Assembly (NCBI RefSeq): GCF_004005935.1
Contig: NZ_SACQ01000001.1
Location: 310,001 to 374,000, forward strand
Reading direction: 5' to 3'
From: Neptunomonas marina
GTDB lineage: Bacteria > Pseudomonadota > Gammaproteobacteria > Pseudomonadales > Balneatricaceae
Length of the DNA stretch: 64,000 nucleotides
Part shown: one piece after another, positions 55,544 through 64,000 of the stretch
Position numbering within the stretch: the stretch's first letter is position 1
Layout of the letters: each line of letters opens with the position of its first letter
The notes under the pieces: generated by a model
Seen by the model: the letters and a program-made list of their open reading frames with translations, nothing else
Told to the model about the DNA's origin: nothing
The model's database searches: none
Translations under genes and position numbers: made by a program

Positions 55544-56887
55544 TTATCTCACGGCAGTAATGAACGTTGTCTCTTTCGTTACGTGAACATCCAACCCCGT
55601 AAATGCGATAGCGATCTTTTGGCGCGCTTGTTCCGGCTCTGTGGCGCAAACGCTGTACGGTAGCCATTGTCCCATTTCGTGGGTAGCGATTGCCGTTTTG
55701 CCCTCGAGCCGAGCATCTAAATTGCTCTCCAGTGACAAGGTAAATTGTGCTTCGTTACCGAAATTCTCAATCTTAATCAAGTAGCGGTTACACACCACAT
55801 CTTGCTGTGGACTATAAAAGAGTGCGCCACGGTCACGGCGAATCTCAACGAGCAGCTCAGTGGGTTGCTGTAACCCGTAAACAACCCCAGACACCGCCAG
55901 CGTTAACACCGCGAAGTAGCCTGCTAAGCGCGGTCGATAGATCGGGCTCGGCGCTTTTTGAAGCTGCTTTTCAGAGGCAAAACGGATCAGGCCCAATGGC
56001 TTTTTGATCTTCTCCATCACCGCATCACAGGCATCGATACAAGCACCGCAGTCGATGCAAGCAGCTTGTAGGCCATCTCGAATATCAATGCCGGTTGGGC
56101 ACACCTTAACGCAAATGCCACAATCGATGCAGTCACCCTGTGTGCTTTCTGCACCACGTCGAGGTTCGCCGCGTGCCGCGTCATACATCACCGTACGGGT
56201 GTCTAAATCGAACATGACCCCTTGGAAACGTGAGTAAGGGCAGGCGTGCAAGCAGATCTTCTCCCTCACTAAGCCCGCGTTGGTGTAGGTCAGGGCCGCC
56301 ATGCAGATCAGCCAGCCGATAACACTTAAGCTTGCCGTACCGGTCAGTAAGCTGCTGGTTAATTCACGCACAGGGATAAAGTAGCCGGTAAAGGTGATCG
56401 CCGTTAGGGTGGCAAATGCGATCCATAACAGGTGCTTGGCGACACGGCGGGCGAGGCGGGTACTACGTAGCGGAAGTTTTTCGTTTTTCGCCCGCTCTGT
56501 TGCACGCCCTTCAGTCCAGCGTTCGATACGAATAAACACCCAAGTCCAGATACTTTGTGGGCAAGCAAAGCCGCACCATACGCGCCCCCAGCCAACCGCT
56601 AAGAAAAAGAGCAAGCAGGCACCAGCGATCATAATACCGGCGAGTGCTGGCAGGTCGTGCCATGAAAGCGTGTTGCCAAACAACAAAATGTGGCGCTCTG
56701 CGAAATCAAATAGTAGCCATGGGCGCCCGTCGAACTGCACCCATACCAGCGCAAAGTAAGCGAACATCAACGGCCAGCTAATGAAACGACGTAGGTTTTG
56801 AAAGCGCCCCTCCGTTAGGCGAACGTGAATTTTATCTGCAGCGGTGAGTGCGACAGGATCAACCTGTTGAACCGGAATCTTCTGCAT
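55544..56887 (-). CDS. ccoG: Cytochrome c oxidase accessory protein CcoG (FixG)
   Basis: Membrane iron-sulfur protein that reduces copper for cbb3 oxidase assembly. 447 residues: five or so membrane helices, the CGFACPQSIWTWVF motif, two [4Fe-4S] motifs (CIDCGICVKVCPTGID and CIDCGACIDACD), and a periplasmic C-terminal Ig-like domain. The ccoNOP genes are not nearby. Divergent from the MocR gene across 144 bp. Confidence 0.95.
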   Translation of the reverse strand: MQKIPVQQVDPVALTAADKIHVRLTEGRFQNLRRFISWPLMFAYFALVWVQFDGRPWLLFDFAERHILLFGNTLSWHDLPALAGIMIAGACLLFFLAVGWGRVWCGFACPQSIWTWVFIRIERWTEGRATERAKNEKLPLRSTRLARRVAKHLLWIAFATLTAITFTGYFIPVRELTSSLLTGTASLSVIGWLICMAALTYTNAGLVREKICLHACPYSRFQGVMFDLDTRTVMYDAARGEPRRGAESTQGDCIDCGICVKVCPTGIDIRDGLQAACIDCGACIDACDAVMEKIKKPLGLIRFASEKQLQKAPSPIYRPRLAGYFAVLTLAVSGVVYGLQQPTELLVEIRRDRGALFYSPQQDVVCNRYLIKIENFGNEAQFTLSLESNLDARLEGKTAIATHEMGQWLPYSVCATEPEQARQKIAIAFTGLDVHVTKETTFITAVR

Positions 56888-56946
56888 TGTTGTGCCTCTA
56901 GCTCTTGCTCTTGTCAGTTTGCGGGCAGTGTAATGCGGGTCACTAG

Positions 56947-56986
56947 ATAGGTACAGGTATAAAAAAATTATATTTTATAGGTACAG
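56947..56986. promoter_or_regulatory. Exact direct repeats ATAGGTACAG, likely MocR operator
   Basis: ATAGGTACAG occurs at 56947-56956 and again at 56977-56986, 30 bp apart (about three helical turns), around a TATAAAAA tract and 46 nt before the MocR gene. MocR proteins such as GabR and PdxR bind direct repeats, so this is a good candidate site. Confidence 0.65.
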
Positions 56987-57031
56987 ATTGCATTAGAATA
57001 CCGTAATCTAGCGGTTTGCCGAGGAGGGAGC

Positions 57032-58453
57032 ATGGCGGAATCCTATCGCTATCAACAATTAGAGTCGTGGCTGCGGGAGGGTATTGTGCAGCGCCGGTGG
57101 CGTGCCGGCGATAAGTTGCCATCGGTTCGGGAGTTGTGCTCCACCAAACAACTATCGAAGGCAACCGTACAGCACGCATATCAGCGTTTGGAAGCGCAAG
57201 GGCTGATTAAAGCGGTACCTAAATCGGGCTACTTTGTGGCGGCCAGCCCGAGTAAGCGTGACTCTGCACCTCTGCATCGCAAAGCGCTGAACGGTCAGGC
57301 ACTGCGGCCGGTGCCCGTCAACACCAGTGCCGTCGTCGACGATATCATGCGCCGTGGCGCAGCCTTTGACTTGCTGCCGGACCTGCAAGGGCCGGATGCT
57401 GATTCAGGACTTTTAGCATTGAACCGCGCCGTTGGGCGAGCGCTGCGTCAGCATCGCCAAGCCGCTCATCACTATTACGATGCTCCTGAAGGCAATGAGC
57501 TGCTCCGTGAGCAGTTAGCGTTACGTTACCAGCGTTTAGGCGTGGCTATCAGCTCGGCTGATCTGCTGGTGACACAGGGTTGCCAGCATGGTCTTTTTTT
57601 AGCGTTGATGGCTTGTTGCGAGCCCGGAGACGTTGTTGCGGTTGAATCGCCGGGCTTTTACGGCTCGTTGCAGTTGCTATCGCAGTTGAAGCTACAGGTG
57701 CTTGAAATACCGGCGGATCCTGCCAACGGCATTGATGTGAATATCCTCGAGGAGCAATTAGCGCGTTGGCCGGTCAAGGCGTGTGTGGTTACCCCAAATT
57801 TTGCGACGCCAACAGGCGCGGTGATGCCTGCGGCGTCACGTGTTGCGTTGGTTGAGCTGGCAAACCGGTATGATTTTGCGCTGATTGAGGATGATATCTA
57901 CGGCGATCTAGGGTTTCGCGAGCGCCCTGAGCCGTTAAAAGCCCTCGATACGCAGGAACGAATTATGCTGTGCAGTTCCTTGTCGAAAAGTCTCTCCCGC
58001 GATCTGCGTCTTGGCTGGGTTGAAGGCGCCCGTTGGCGTGAGCGCATTGCGCACCTCAAGTTGATAACAGTCTTGGCCAGTAGCCAGTATACCCAGCAAG
58101 GGGTGGCGGACTTTATCCGCGAAGGTGAATACGAACGCTTCTTGCGGCGACAGCGCCTGCAACTGTTAACTCAGCGTGACCAGTGGGCGCAGGCGATCAG
58201 CGAGGTGTGGCAAGACGATGTATCTTACACCTTGCCTGAAGGCGGCATGGCGCTGTGGGTGAGCTTACCCGAAAGTGTCGATACGCTAACCGCATATAAC
58301 CGCGCGCTTGCCGAGGGCATCGTTATCACTCCCGGTGCGCTTTTCTCCACAACCACGCGCTTCAACAACTACCTGCGTATCAGTTTCGCGCAACCATTGA
58401 GCACTAAGCGCCACTATGCATTGGCCTCTTTAGCGGCCATTTTGCGAGATTAA
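57032..58453 (+). CDS. MocR-type GntR regulator with aminotransferase domain
   Basis: 473 residues: N-terminal winged helix ([38 protein letters not shown]), a linker, and a fold-type-I aminotransferase domain ([34 protein letters not shown]) with the PLP lysine in [15 protein letters not shown]. Transcription factor, not an enzyme, in characterised cases. Its stop shares TTAA with the convergent sfsA. Confidence 0.93.
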   Translation: MAESYRYQQLESWLREGIVQRRWRAGDKLPSVRELCSTKQLSKATVQHAYQRLEAQGLIKAVPKSGYFVAASPSKRDSAPLHRKALNGQALRPVPVNTSAVVDDIMRRGAAFDLLPDLQGPDADSGLLALNRAVGRALRQHRQAAHHYYDAPEGNELLREQLALRYQRLGVAISSADLLVTQGCQHGLFLALMACCEPGDVVAVESPGFYGSLQLLSQLKLQVLEIPADPANGIDVNILEEQLARWPVKACVVTPNFATPTGAVMPAASRVALVELANRYDFALIEDDIYGDLGFRERPEPLKALDTQERIMLCSSLSKSLSRDLRLGWVEGARWRERIAHLKLITVLASSQYTQQGVADFIREGEYERFLRRQRLQLLTQRDQWAQAISEVWQDDVSYTLPEGGMALWVSLPESVDTLTAYNRALAEGIVITPGALFSTTTRFNNYLRISFAQPLSTKRHYALASLAAILRD

Positions 58454-59169
58454 CCGCCAATATGAAAGGGTAGAACACGCGATAGCCGGATGGATTGCGT
58501 TGATATTTCAGCCCCGACTGCGATCACTTCCACGCCGTGATGGATCGCCTCTTTCAAGGTGCGGGCGTAGGTAGGATCAATCTCCCAAGCGGGCTGAACC
58601 GCTTGGATACCGGTGTGGGCGACACTGAAAAACAGCACCGCCCGATATCCTTGAGACACCATCTCCATCAGTTCACGCAGGTGCTTCTGTCCACGGGTGG
58701 TAACCGCATCAGGGAAGATGCCTAAGCCATCCTGCTCCAGCAGCGTGACACTTTTGACCTCTACGTAGCAATCTGGAGCCTCTCCTTGGGATAAGAGTAG
58801 GTCGATACGACTATTTTCATTGCCGTAACGGCACTCGGTTTGAATCTTATCGTAACCTGCTAACGAGGCTATTAAACCGCTCTCAATGGCCTCACGTGCC
58901 AAGTGGTTTGCGCGGTGGGTGTTAATACAGGCGAGATACTTATTATCGACTTCAACCAGCTCCCAAGTGTGCGCTAGTTTACGCTTTGGGTTGTTGGCAT
59001 CGAAAAACCAGACGCGTGCCCCTGCTTGCGCACAGTGCTTCATGGAGCCTGTATTGGGGCAGTGAGCAGTCATCGTACTGCCGTCCCTTAACTCAATGTC
59101 CGCCAGAAAACGCTTATAGCGTTTGATCAGGCGCCCTTCGACCAAGGGTGTATTCGTGAAGTAGTCCAT
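58450..59169 (-). CDS. sfsA: Sugar fermentation stimulation protein SfsA
   Basis: 239-residue nuclease-like/DNA-binding protein: [45 protein letters not shown] and [11 protein letters not shown], the latter two like PD-(D/E)XK residues. In E. coli it precedes dksA; no dksA follows here. Confidence 0.93.
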   Translation of the reverse strand: MDYFTNTPLVEGRLIKRYKRFLADIELRDGSTMTAHCPNTGSMKHCAQAGARVWFFDANNPKRKLAHTWELVEVDNKYLACINTHRANHLAREAIESGLIASLAGYDKIQTECRYGNENSRIDLLLSQGEAPDCYVEVKSVTLLEQDGLGIFPDAVTTRGQKHLRELMEMVSQGYRAVLFFSVAHTGIQAVQPAWEIDPTYARTLKEAIHHGVEVIAVGAEISTQSIRLSRVLPFHIGG

Positions 59170-59259
59170 TAGTGCCTCAGTTTGCCATAGGTTGTCTATA
59201 CTGGGAGCAATACCCGTATAAGTCGGGCTCCAACTTTACCCGATCAAGGGAGATTCATC

Positions 59260-59472
59260 ATGCCCAATGGGATGTGGGCAGAAGCGTGGTGTCGCATAAC
59301 GGAGCAAACAAAAAGTGCACCCCTGCGCGCTACATCTGCATGGAACAAGTTCGCGCATGTCGCCGACAGCGAGCAACTGCACCAGGGTGTCTCAGACGCA
59401 GCCTTGGAGCGACGGTTAAGCGCAAGCTGCCGTCGGTTTAGCGGCGTAACCGAGGGGGCGGCCCATGTCTGA
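59260..59472 (+). CDS. Small ORF upstream of the hybrid kinase (70 residues)
   Basis: Not recognised. ATG at 59260 with AAGGGAG 6 nt upstream, a strong ribosome site; the ORF ends overlapping the kinase start by 8 nt. The product begins MPNGMWAEAWCRITEQ, has two Cys (residues 11 and 58) and no membrane helix. Could be a genuine small regulator or a leader ORF that couples kinase translation. Confidence 0.42.
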   Translation: MPNGMWAEAWCRITEQTKSAPLRATSAWNKFAHVADSEQLHQGVSDAALERRLSASCRRFSGVTEGAAHV

Positions 59473-62400
59473 TAGAAAGATCGTTCCTATTAGCCGGACA
59501 CTGCTTATCTGGTTCCTCGTTCTAGCGTTGGTTCCCATGAGTCTGGTGGCGGGTATCGCGTACCATCAAGCAAATAAAAGCCTTACGCAAGCGGCTAAAG
59601 ATCAGCTCAGCTCAGCGGCACGTGCCAAAATGATCTATTTGCACGACTGGTTCGATAGTCGTGTGGGTGATCTGACCATCATGTCGCAGTCACGTAATAA
59701 CCTCTCTTTTTTAGAACAACTACGGGGTGCACTTGAGCGGGCGCAGGTGCCCGCCTATGAGTTTGTGCAGGGACCTGAATGGGCGGAAATAGTGGCGCGA
59801 TATGCGAGTGATATGGAGGCCTATCAAAAGCGCGATGACGATGTGTACGACCTCTTGCTGATCGATCACGATGGCAATGTACTGTTCACGGTGGGCCGAG
59901 AACGAGACCTAGGGAGAAATGTGTTCTCGGGAAGCTTATCAAAAACACGCTTTGCCCAAACAGTCCGTAATACGCTGGCTTCAGAGGAAAGCGTATTTTC
60001 GGATATCGAAAGGTATGGCCCATCTGACAACAAGTTGGCCGGTTTTTTAACGGCGCCAATGGTTGATAACGAGGGTAAGCGTATTGGGGCTTTCGTACTG
60101 CAGCTTCGGCTTGACGATATTTTCCTGAAGATAGCGGATGTGGCCGGAATGAACTCCTCGGTTTTGCACTATGTCGTTGGCCAGGATGGGTATTTGCGCA
60201 GTGCGATCAATGGCAAGGAGGAGCAGGTACTGCGCTTTGCAGTCCCGATAGAGCGCTTTCAGTTCAAGAGTTCTACTCACAGCATGCACTCCGGCGGAGA
60301 GTCGTTAGATGCCCAGATATACCTCGGACCCTTTGGTCATAAGGTGATCGGGGTTCATCACCATCTTGATCTCGCCGGGGTCGATTGGGTTTTAGTTAGC
60401 GAAGTGAACCAAGAAGAAGCCGTTGAGCAGGCGAATTGGTTGGGTGCGGTCATACTTGGCATTGTTGCCGTGACAAGCGTCCTTGCGGCCTTATTCGCAG
60501 CCTATCAAGCCCGACACTTAACCTTTCCTATCGTTAAGCTCGCAAAAACGGCACGCGATATCTCCGCAGGTGATGCTGCGCAGCACGTCGAAGTAACGAC
60601 GAATAACGAGCTGAGAGATCTTGCTGATGCCTTCAACCAGATGGTCCGAGTGCGGGAAGCCAATGAACGAGCCCTCAAGAAGAGCCACGATGACTTATTG
60701 GTCGCCAAAGATGAAGCTCAAAGTGCCAACCATGCCAAGAGCGATTTTCTAGCGAACATGAGTCACGAGATTCGAACGCCGATGAACGGTGTATTGGGCA
60801 TGTTAAACCTCCTGCTGGAGGGGCCGCTTGAGAAAGAGCAGCACCAGAGGGCGATTATTGCGAAGCGCAGTGCTGAATCGTTGCTAGCGATCATCAACGA
60901 TATTCTAGACTTCTCTAAGATCGAAGCTGGCAAGATGGCGCTAGAGACGATCGAGTTTGACCTGGATAGCATGATGGAAGACTTTGCCATTGTGCATGCC
61001 GTGCGTGCTGAGGAGAAAGGGGTTGAGTTTATCTGCCCTGCGAATCCCGTTCAGAACCTCTGGGTCAAGGGCGACCCAGGACGTTTAAGGCAGATCTTAA
61101 ATAACCTAGTCAGCAATGCAATTAAGTTTACCGACGCAGGCGAGGTGCTAGTGCGTTACGCCTGCGTTGAGAAAACCTCTCAGCATGTCCTACTGCGCTT
61201 TGAGGTACAAGACACCGGCATCGGGCTTACCCTTGAGCAAACGGTATCGCTATTCGAGCGTTTTACGCAAGCTGATACATCAACAACACGTCGTTTTGGT
61301 GGGACGGGTCTTGGACTCGCAATTTGCAGTCAGTTGGTCGATATGATGGAGGGTGAAATAGGCGTTGATAGCCAGATTGGTGTGGGCTCGACGTTTTGGT
61401 TTACCGTATGCCTCAGCTGTGCCGACGCGGAGAGAGAGTTACCCTCCAAAGAGAGTCTGCATGACGAACGTATTGTTGCGGTTGATGACAATACATCTAA
61501 CCGTATTCTTCTCAAAGAGATCTTCGAGCAGTGGGGCGTGCCACATACGATTGCAGCAGATGCCAAAGAAGCGCTGGGGTTGATGCAGGACGCCGCTGAT
61601 GATGGTCAACCCTACACGATAGGTCTGCTCGATATGCAGATGCCAATTATGGATGGCGAGATGTTGGGACAGTGCATCAAAGCTAATCCCAAGCTCAGTG
61701 CCACAAAGTTAGTTCTTTTAACCTCTCAAGGACGGCGTGGAGATGCCAAGCGCATGCTCAAAAAAGGATTCTTCGGTTACTTATCAAAACCGATTAATCA
61801 AAATGAGATGTATCAAGCCTTGCTGTTAGTGGCAGGAAAAGATGAGTCTGATGACAGTCTCATTACGCGGTTCACCGTGCGAACGACCACTCGTGTCTCC
61901 GGACGAGTCTTGCTGGTTGAGGATAACGCAACTAACCAGTTAGTTGCGAAGGGGCTACTAGAACAAATTGGTGTGCATGTGGACATGGTATCGAATGGTC
62001 TTGAATGCGTGCAGCTCCTCGAACGAGAGCGCTACGATGCAATTTTGATGGATTGCCAGATGCCGGTGATGGATGGCTACGAAGCGACGCGCATGATCCG
62101 TAGCCCTCACTCCAATGTTCTCCATCACGATACTCCCATTATCGCTATGACTGCCAACGCGATGCAGGAGGATCGCCGTAAATGCCTTGATGTTGGGATG
62201 GACGACTATATCGCTAAACCGGTTGATACTGAGAAACTCCGCAAAGCGGTTGTCCGCTGGGTGGGACAAAAATCAGGTGATGAACCGGCGGAGGAAATTT
62301 TGGCTGAGGATGACGCGCAGAGTGTTAGCGTGGTTTTTGACGAAGAAGCGATGAGCCAGCGCTTAATGGGAGATAATAATCTGATAGCGAAGGTTTTACT

Positions 62401-62659
62401 GACCTTTTTAGATGATATGCCGCGCCAAATTTCGGCGATTCAGCAAGCTTGCGAGGAAGATAACACTGCGGTCGCAGCTGTGGCTCACCGTATTAAGGGA
62501 GCCGCAGCGAACGTTGGAGGCGTGGCGCTAAGCCATCACGCGAACTTAATTGAGTTGGCAGCCAACCGAGAAGATTGGTACGAGGTTGAGCGGATGGTGC
62601 AGGAGTTGGGTGAGGTATTTGACCAGTTGAAGGATCGAATGGAGGCGACAGTTCTATGA
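59465..62659 (+). CDS. Hybrid sensor histidine kinase with two receivers and HPt domain
   Basis: 1064-residue phosphorelay sensor: N-terminal membrane helix (residues 11-31), periplasmic Cache-type sensor (about 35-320), second helix (325-347), HAMP (348-402), HisKA with His434 in MSHEIRTPMNG, HATPase (NNLVSNAIKFTDAG, GGTGLGLAI), receiver 1 with Asp723 (LLDMQMPIMDG), receiver 2 with Asp863 (LMDCQMPVMDG), and a C-terminal HPt with His1008 (AHRIKGAAANVGG). The full His-Asp-His relay can therefore reach the downstream receivers. ATGA overlap with the next gene. Confidence 0.93.
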   Translation: MSDRKIVPISRTLLIWFLVLALVPMSLVAGIAYHQANKSLTQAAKDQLSSAARAKMIYLHDWFDSRVGDLTIMSQSRNNLSFLEQLRGALERAQVPAYEFVQGPEWAEIVARYASDMEAYQKRDDDVYDLLLIDHDGNVLFTVGRERDLGRNVFSGSLSKTRFAQTVRNTLASEESVFSDIERYGPSDNKLAGFLTAPMVDNEGKRIGAFVLQLRLDDIFLKIADVAGMNSSVLHYVVGQDGYLRSAINGKEEQVLRFAVPIERFQFKSSTHSMHSGGESLDAQIYLGPFGHKVIGVHHHLDLAGVDWVLVSEVNQEEAVEQANWLGAVILGIVAVTSVLAALFAAYQARHLTFPIVKLAKTARDISAGDAAQHVEVTTNNELRDLADAFNQMVRVREANERALKKSHDDLLVAKDEAQSANHAKSDFLANMSHEIRTPMNGVLGMLNLLLEGPLEKEQHQRAIIAKRSAESLLAIINDILDFSKIEAGKMALETIEFDLDSMMEDFAIVHAVRAEEKGVEFICPANPVQNLWVKGDPGRLRQILNNLVSNAIKFTDAGEVLVRYACVEKTSQHVLLRFEVQDTGIGLTLEQTVSLFERFTQADTSTTRRFGGTGLGLAICSQLVDMMEGEIGVDSQIGVGSTFWFTVCLSCADAERELPSKESLHDERIVAVDDNTSNRILLKEIFEQWGVPHTIAADAKEALGLMQDAADDGQPYTIGLLDMQMPIMDGEMLGQCIKANPKLSATKLVLLTSQGRRGDAKRMLKKGFFGYLSKPINQNEMYQALLLVAGKDESDDSLITRFTVRTTTRVSGRVLLVEDNATNQLVAKGLLEQIGVHVDMVSNGLECVQLLERERYDAILMDCQMPVMDGYEATRMIRSPHSNVLHHDTPIIAMTANAMQEDRRKCLDVGMDDYIAKPVDTEKLRKAVVRWVGQKSGDEPAEEILAEDDAQSVSVVFDEEAMSQRLMGDNNLIAKVLLTFLDDMPRQISAIQQACEEDNTAVAAVAHRIKGAAANVGGVALSHHANLIELAANREDWYEVERMVQELGEVFDQLKDRMEATVL

Positions 62660-63762
62660 AAGTTCTGATTGCAGAAGACGACATTACCTCGCAAACAATG
62701 CTCTGTGAGTTAGTGGCTGACTGGGGTTTTGAGCCCGTGCCGGCCAACAACGGGGAAGATGCTTGGGATTTATTGACCGCGCCAGACGCACCTCGTTTAG
62801 TGTTGCTTGATTGGGAGATGCCAAAACTTCTCGGGGTGCAGCTTTGTGAACGAATCAGGCAGGTGTATACAACGGATCCGGTGTATATCATCTTTATTAC
62901 CGTGCGTACGCGTACAGAAGATATTGTGCAGGGGTTGAACGCGGGCGCAAATGATTTTGTCACCAAGCCATTTGCGTTCTCAGAGCTGAAAGCCCGTGTC
63001 ATGGTGGGTGCGCGGGTATTAAAGCTCCAGTCTGAGCTAAATCAGGCGCGAGATATGCTTTCAACGGAGCGCGAACTCATCGAAAACATTATTGGAGAGA
63101 TGCGCGACCCTTCATTGTTCGAAACGGCCCATGTGCGCAGTTTGCAGGAACCGGTTGAGAAAACCTCTGGCGATATTTTGTTCTCAGCGTCTCGCCCCGA
63201 TGGCGGACAGCATATTCTGCTGGGCGATTTTACCGGGCACGGGCTAACGGCGGCGATCGCAGGGCCTCTGGTGTCCGATATTTTTTACAGCATGACGGCC
63301 AAGGGGCTTCCATTGTTGGAGATCGCCCAAGAAACGAATCGTCAACTGCGTCGTAAGTTACCTATCGATATGTTTTTGGCGGCGATATTTATTGAACTCA
63401 GCCCCTCGCGGCAAGAGCTACGGGTTTGGAACTGCGGTATGGAGCCTGTGCTGGTGTTTCGCTGGGGTGATGTTGTGCAGCGGTTAGAATCGAGCTTTGT
63501 TGCGCTGGGAATCTTGGCCGATACCGTCGAACCCGTTGAGAGCGTTCCGGTTAGATCATGTGATCGGGTTATCGCGTACTCTGATGGTGTGACTGAAGCT
63601 CAGAACGCGTCGGGTGAGGAGTTCGGTAACCAGCGGTTAGAGCAGGTGCTCACTGATATCATTCGAAAAAATCAAGATATTGACCAGCTCAAGTCGATTA
63701 TCGACGAGTTCAGCTGCGAGCAGCAACAAGACGATATCACGTTAATCGAGTTGGTTTGTTAA
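62656..63762 (+). CDS. Response regulator with SpoIIE/PP2C phosphatase output
   Basis: 368 residues: receiver domain with phospho-acceptor Asp52 (LVLLDWEMP) and K in NDFVTKPFAF, a helical linker (about 120-165), then a PPM/SpoIIE serine phosphatase domain (DILFSASRPDGGQHILLGDF, GHGLTAAIAGPL, VIAYSDGVTEAQN) with metal-binding Asp. Output is probably dephosphorylation of an anti-sigma antagonist; no such partner is in the window. Confidence 0.92.
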   Translation: MKVLIAEDDITSQTMLCELVADWGFEPVPANNGEDAWDLLTAPDAPRLVLLDWEMPKLLGVQLCERIRQVYTTDPVYIIFITVRTRTEDIVQGLNAGANDFVTKPFAFSELKARVMVGARVLKLQSELNQARDMLSTERELIENIIGEMRDPSLFETAHVRSLQEPVEKTSGDILFSASRPDGGQHILLGDFTGHGLTAAIAGPLVSDIFYSMTAKGLPLLEIAQETNRQLRRKLPIDMFLAAIFIELSPSRQELRVWNCGMEPVLVFRWGDVVQRLESSFVALGILADTVEPVESVPVRSCDRVIAYSDGVTEAQNASGEEFGNQRLEQVLTDIIRKNQDIDQLKSIIDEFSCEQQQDDITLIELVC

Positions 63763-63776
63763 GGAGAGGAGCGTCT

Positions 63777-64000
63777 ATGGATGTACTGATAGCAGAGGAC
63801 GATCTTACCACACAAGTGATTCTCCAAACGCTCGTGACAGCCTGGGGCTATCGGCCTGTTGTCACCTCAGATGGGCGCGAGGCATGGGAGGTTTTGCAGC
63901 AGCCTGATGCTCCGAAATTACTGTTGCTCGATTGGGAGATGCCGGGCTTCAGTGGTTTAGAGCTGTGTAAAAAGCTCGCCGAACAAGCGGATGAAAACCC
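63777..64000 (+). CDS. Response regulator receiver protein (3' truncated)
   Basis: First 74 codons, cut by the window end. Strong GGAGAGGA site 6 nt before the ATG. The receiver (MDVLIAEDDLTTQVILQTLV, LLLLDWEMPG) is closely similar to the receiver of the preceding gene, including the DWEMP phospho-site, suggesting a local duplication. The output domain is outside the window. Confidence 0.88.
   Translation, partial: MDVLIAEDDLTTQVILQTLVTAWGYRPVVTSDGREAWEVLQQPDAPKLLLLDWEMPGFSGLELCKKLAEQADEN

Noticed and set aside
59172-59441. 89-codon frame upstream of the kinase
   Set aside because: No ribosome site, overlaps the likely promoter, and competes with the better supported frame at 59260.
1-64000. 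CRISPR arrays, tRNA, rRNA, insertion sequences, phage genes
   Set aside because: Read for repeat-spacer patterns, transposase motifs and RNA genes; none seen.

Overview
The window is a compact, almost wholly coding stretch of chromosome from a gammaproteobacterium. Gene order (fimV-truA-trpF..accD-folC-dedD-cvpA-purF-metZ, ruvAB-tolQRA-tolB-pal-cpoB-queC-nadA, a GntR-controlled prpBC-acnD-prpF operon) and protein types resemble Pseudomonas and marine Oceanospirillales-like lineages; I infer the latter but cannot name a genus. No rRNA, tRNA, insertion sequence, prophage or CRISPR array was seen. GTG and TTG starts are frequent, and operons are packed with 4-17 bp overlaps.

Layout. 1-7312: 3' part of fimV, truA, trpFBA, accD. 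7366-12578: folC, a SPOR protein, cvpA, purF, metZ. 12679-15624: a second-type peptide deformylase, dusC, and pabB on the opposite strand. 15714-23545: propionate catabolism by the 2-methylcitrate cycle (alpha/beta hydrolase, gntR, prpB, prpC, acnD, prpF), with a palindromic operator in front of gntR and a matching site in front of the hydrolase. 23667-28786: CPA2 antiporter, ftsY, an SOS-type ruvAB unit without ruvC, and a DksA-like zinc-finger protein. 29051-35774: tol-pal envelope operon, queC, nadA. 35771-41954: a ferredoxin-domain oxidoreductase, DUF1499 and membrane proteins, an EamA transporter and rapA.

42061-49118 is the most unusual part. The nickel regulator nikR and its apparent target operon nikKMLQO (with a GTATTAC-N13-GTAATAC box over the promoter) flank a three-gene cassette on the opposite strand. 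The cassette holds a compact exosortase of the XrtH size class, a membrane partner overlapping it by 4 bp, and one likely substrate: a secreted DUF1194 (von Willebrand A-like) protein with a PEP-CTERM-type sorting tail. A sigma-54-like promoter lies upstream of the substrate. A 41-codon membrane small ORF follows acpH at the end of the nickel operon.

49160-59169: leuA with structured leader DNA, an Lrp/AsnC regulator, three small membrane transporters or membrane proteins, a LysR regulator, a secreted hypothetical protein, ccoG, a MocR-type regulator with exact direct repeats upstream, and sfsA. 59260-64000: a phosphorelay locus with a small coupled ORF, a large Cache-HAMP hybrid kinase with two receivers and an HPt domain, a receiver-SpoIIE phosphatase, and a second related receiver protein cut by the window end.
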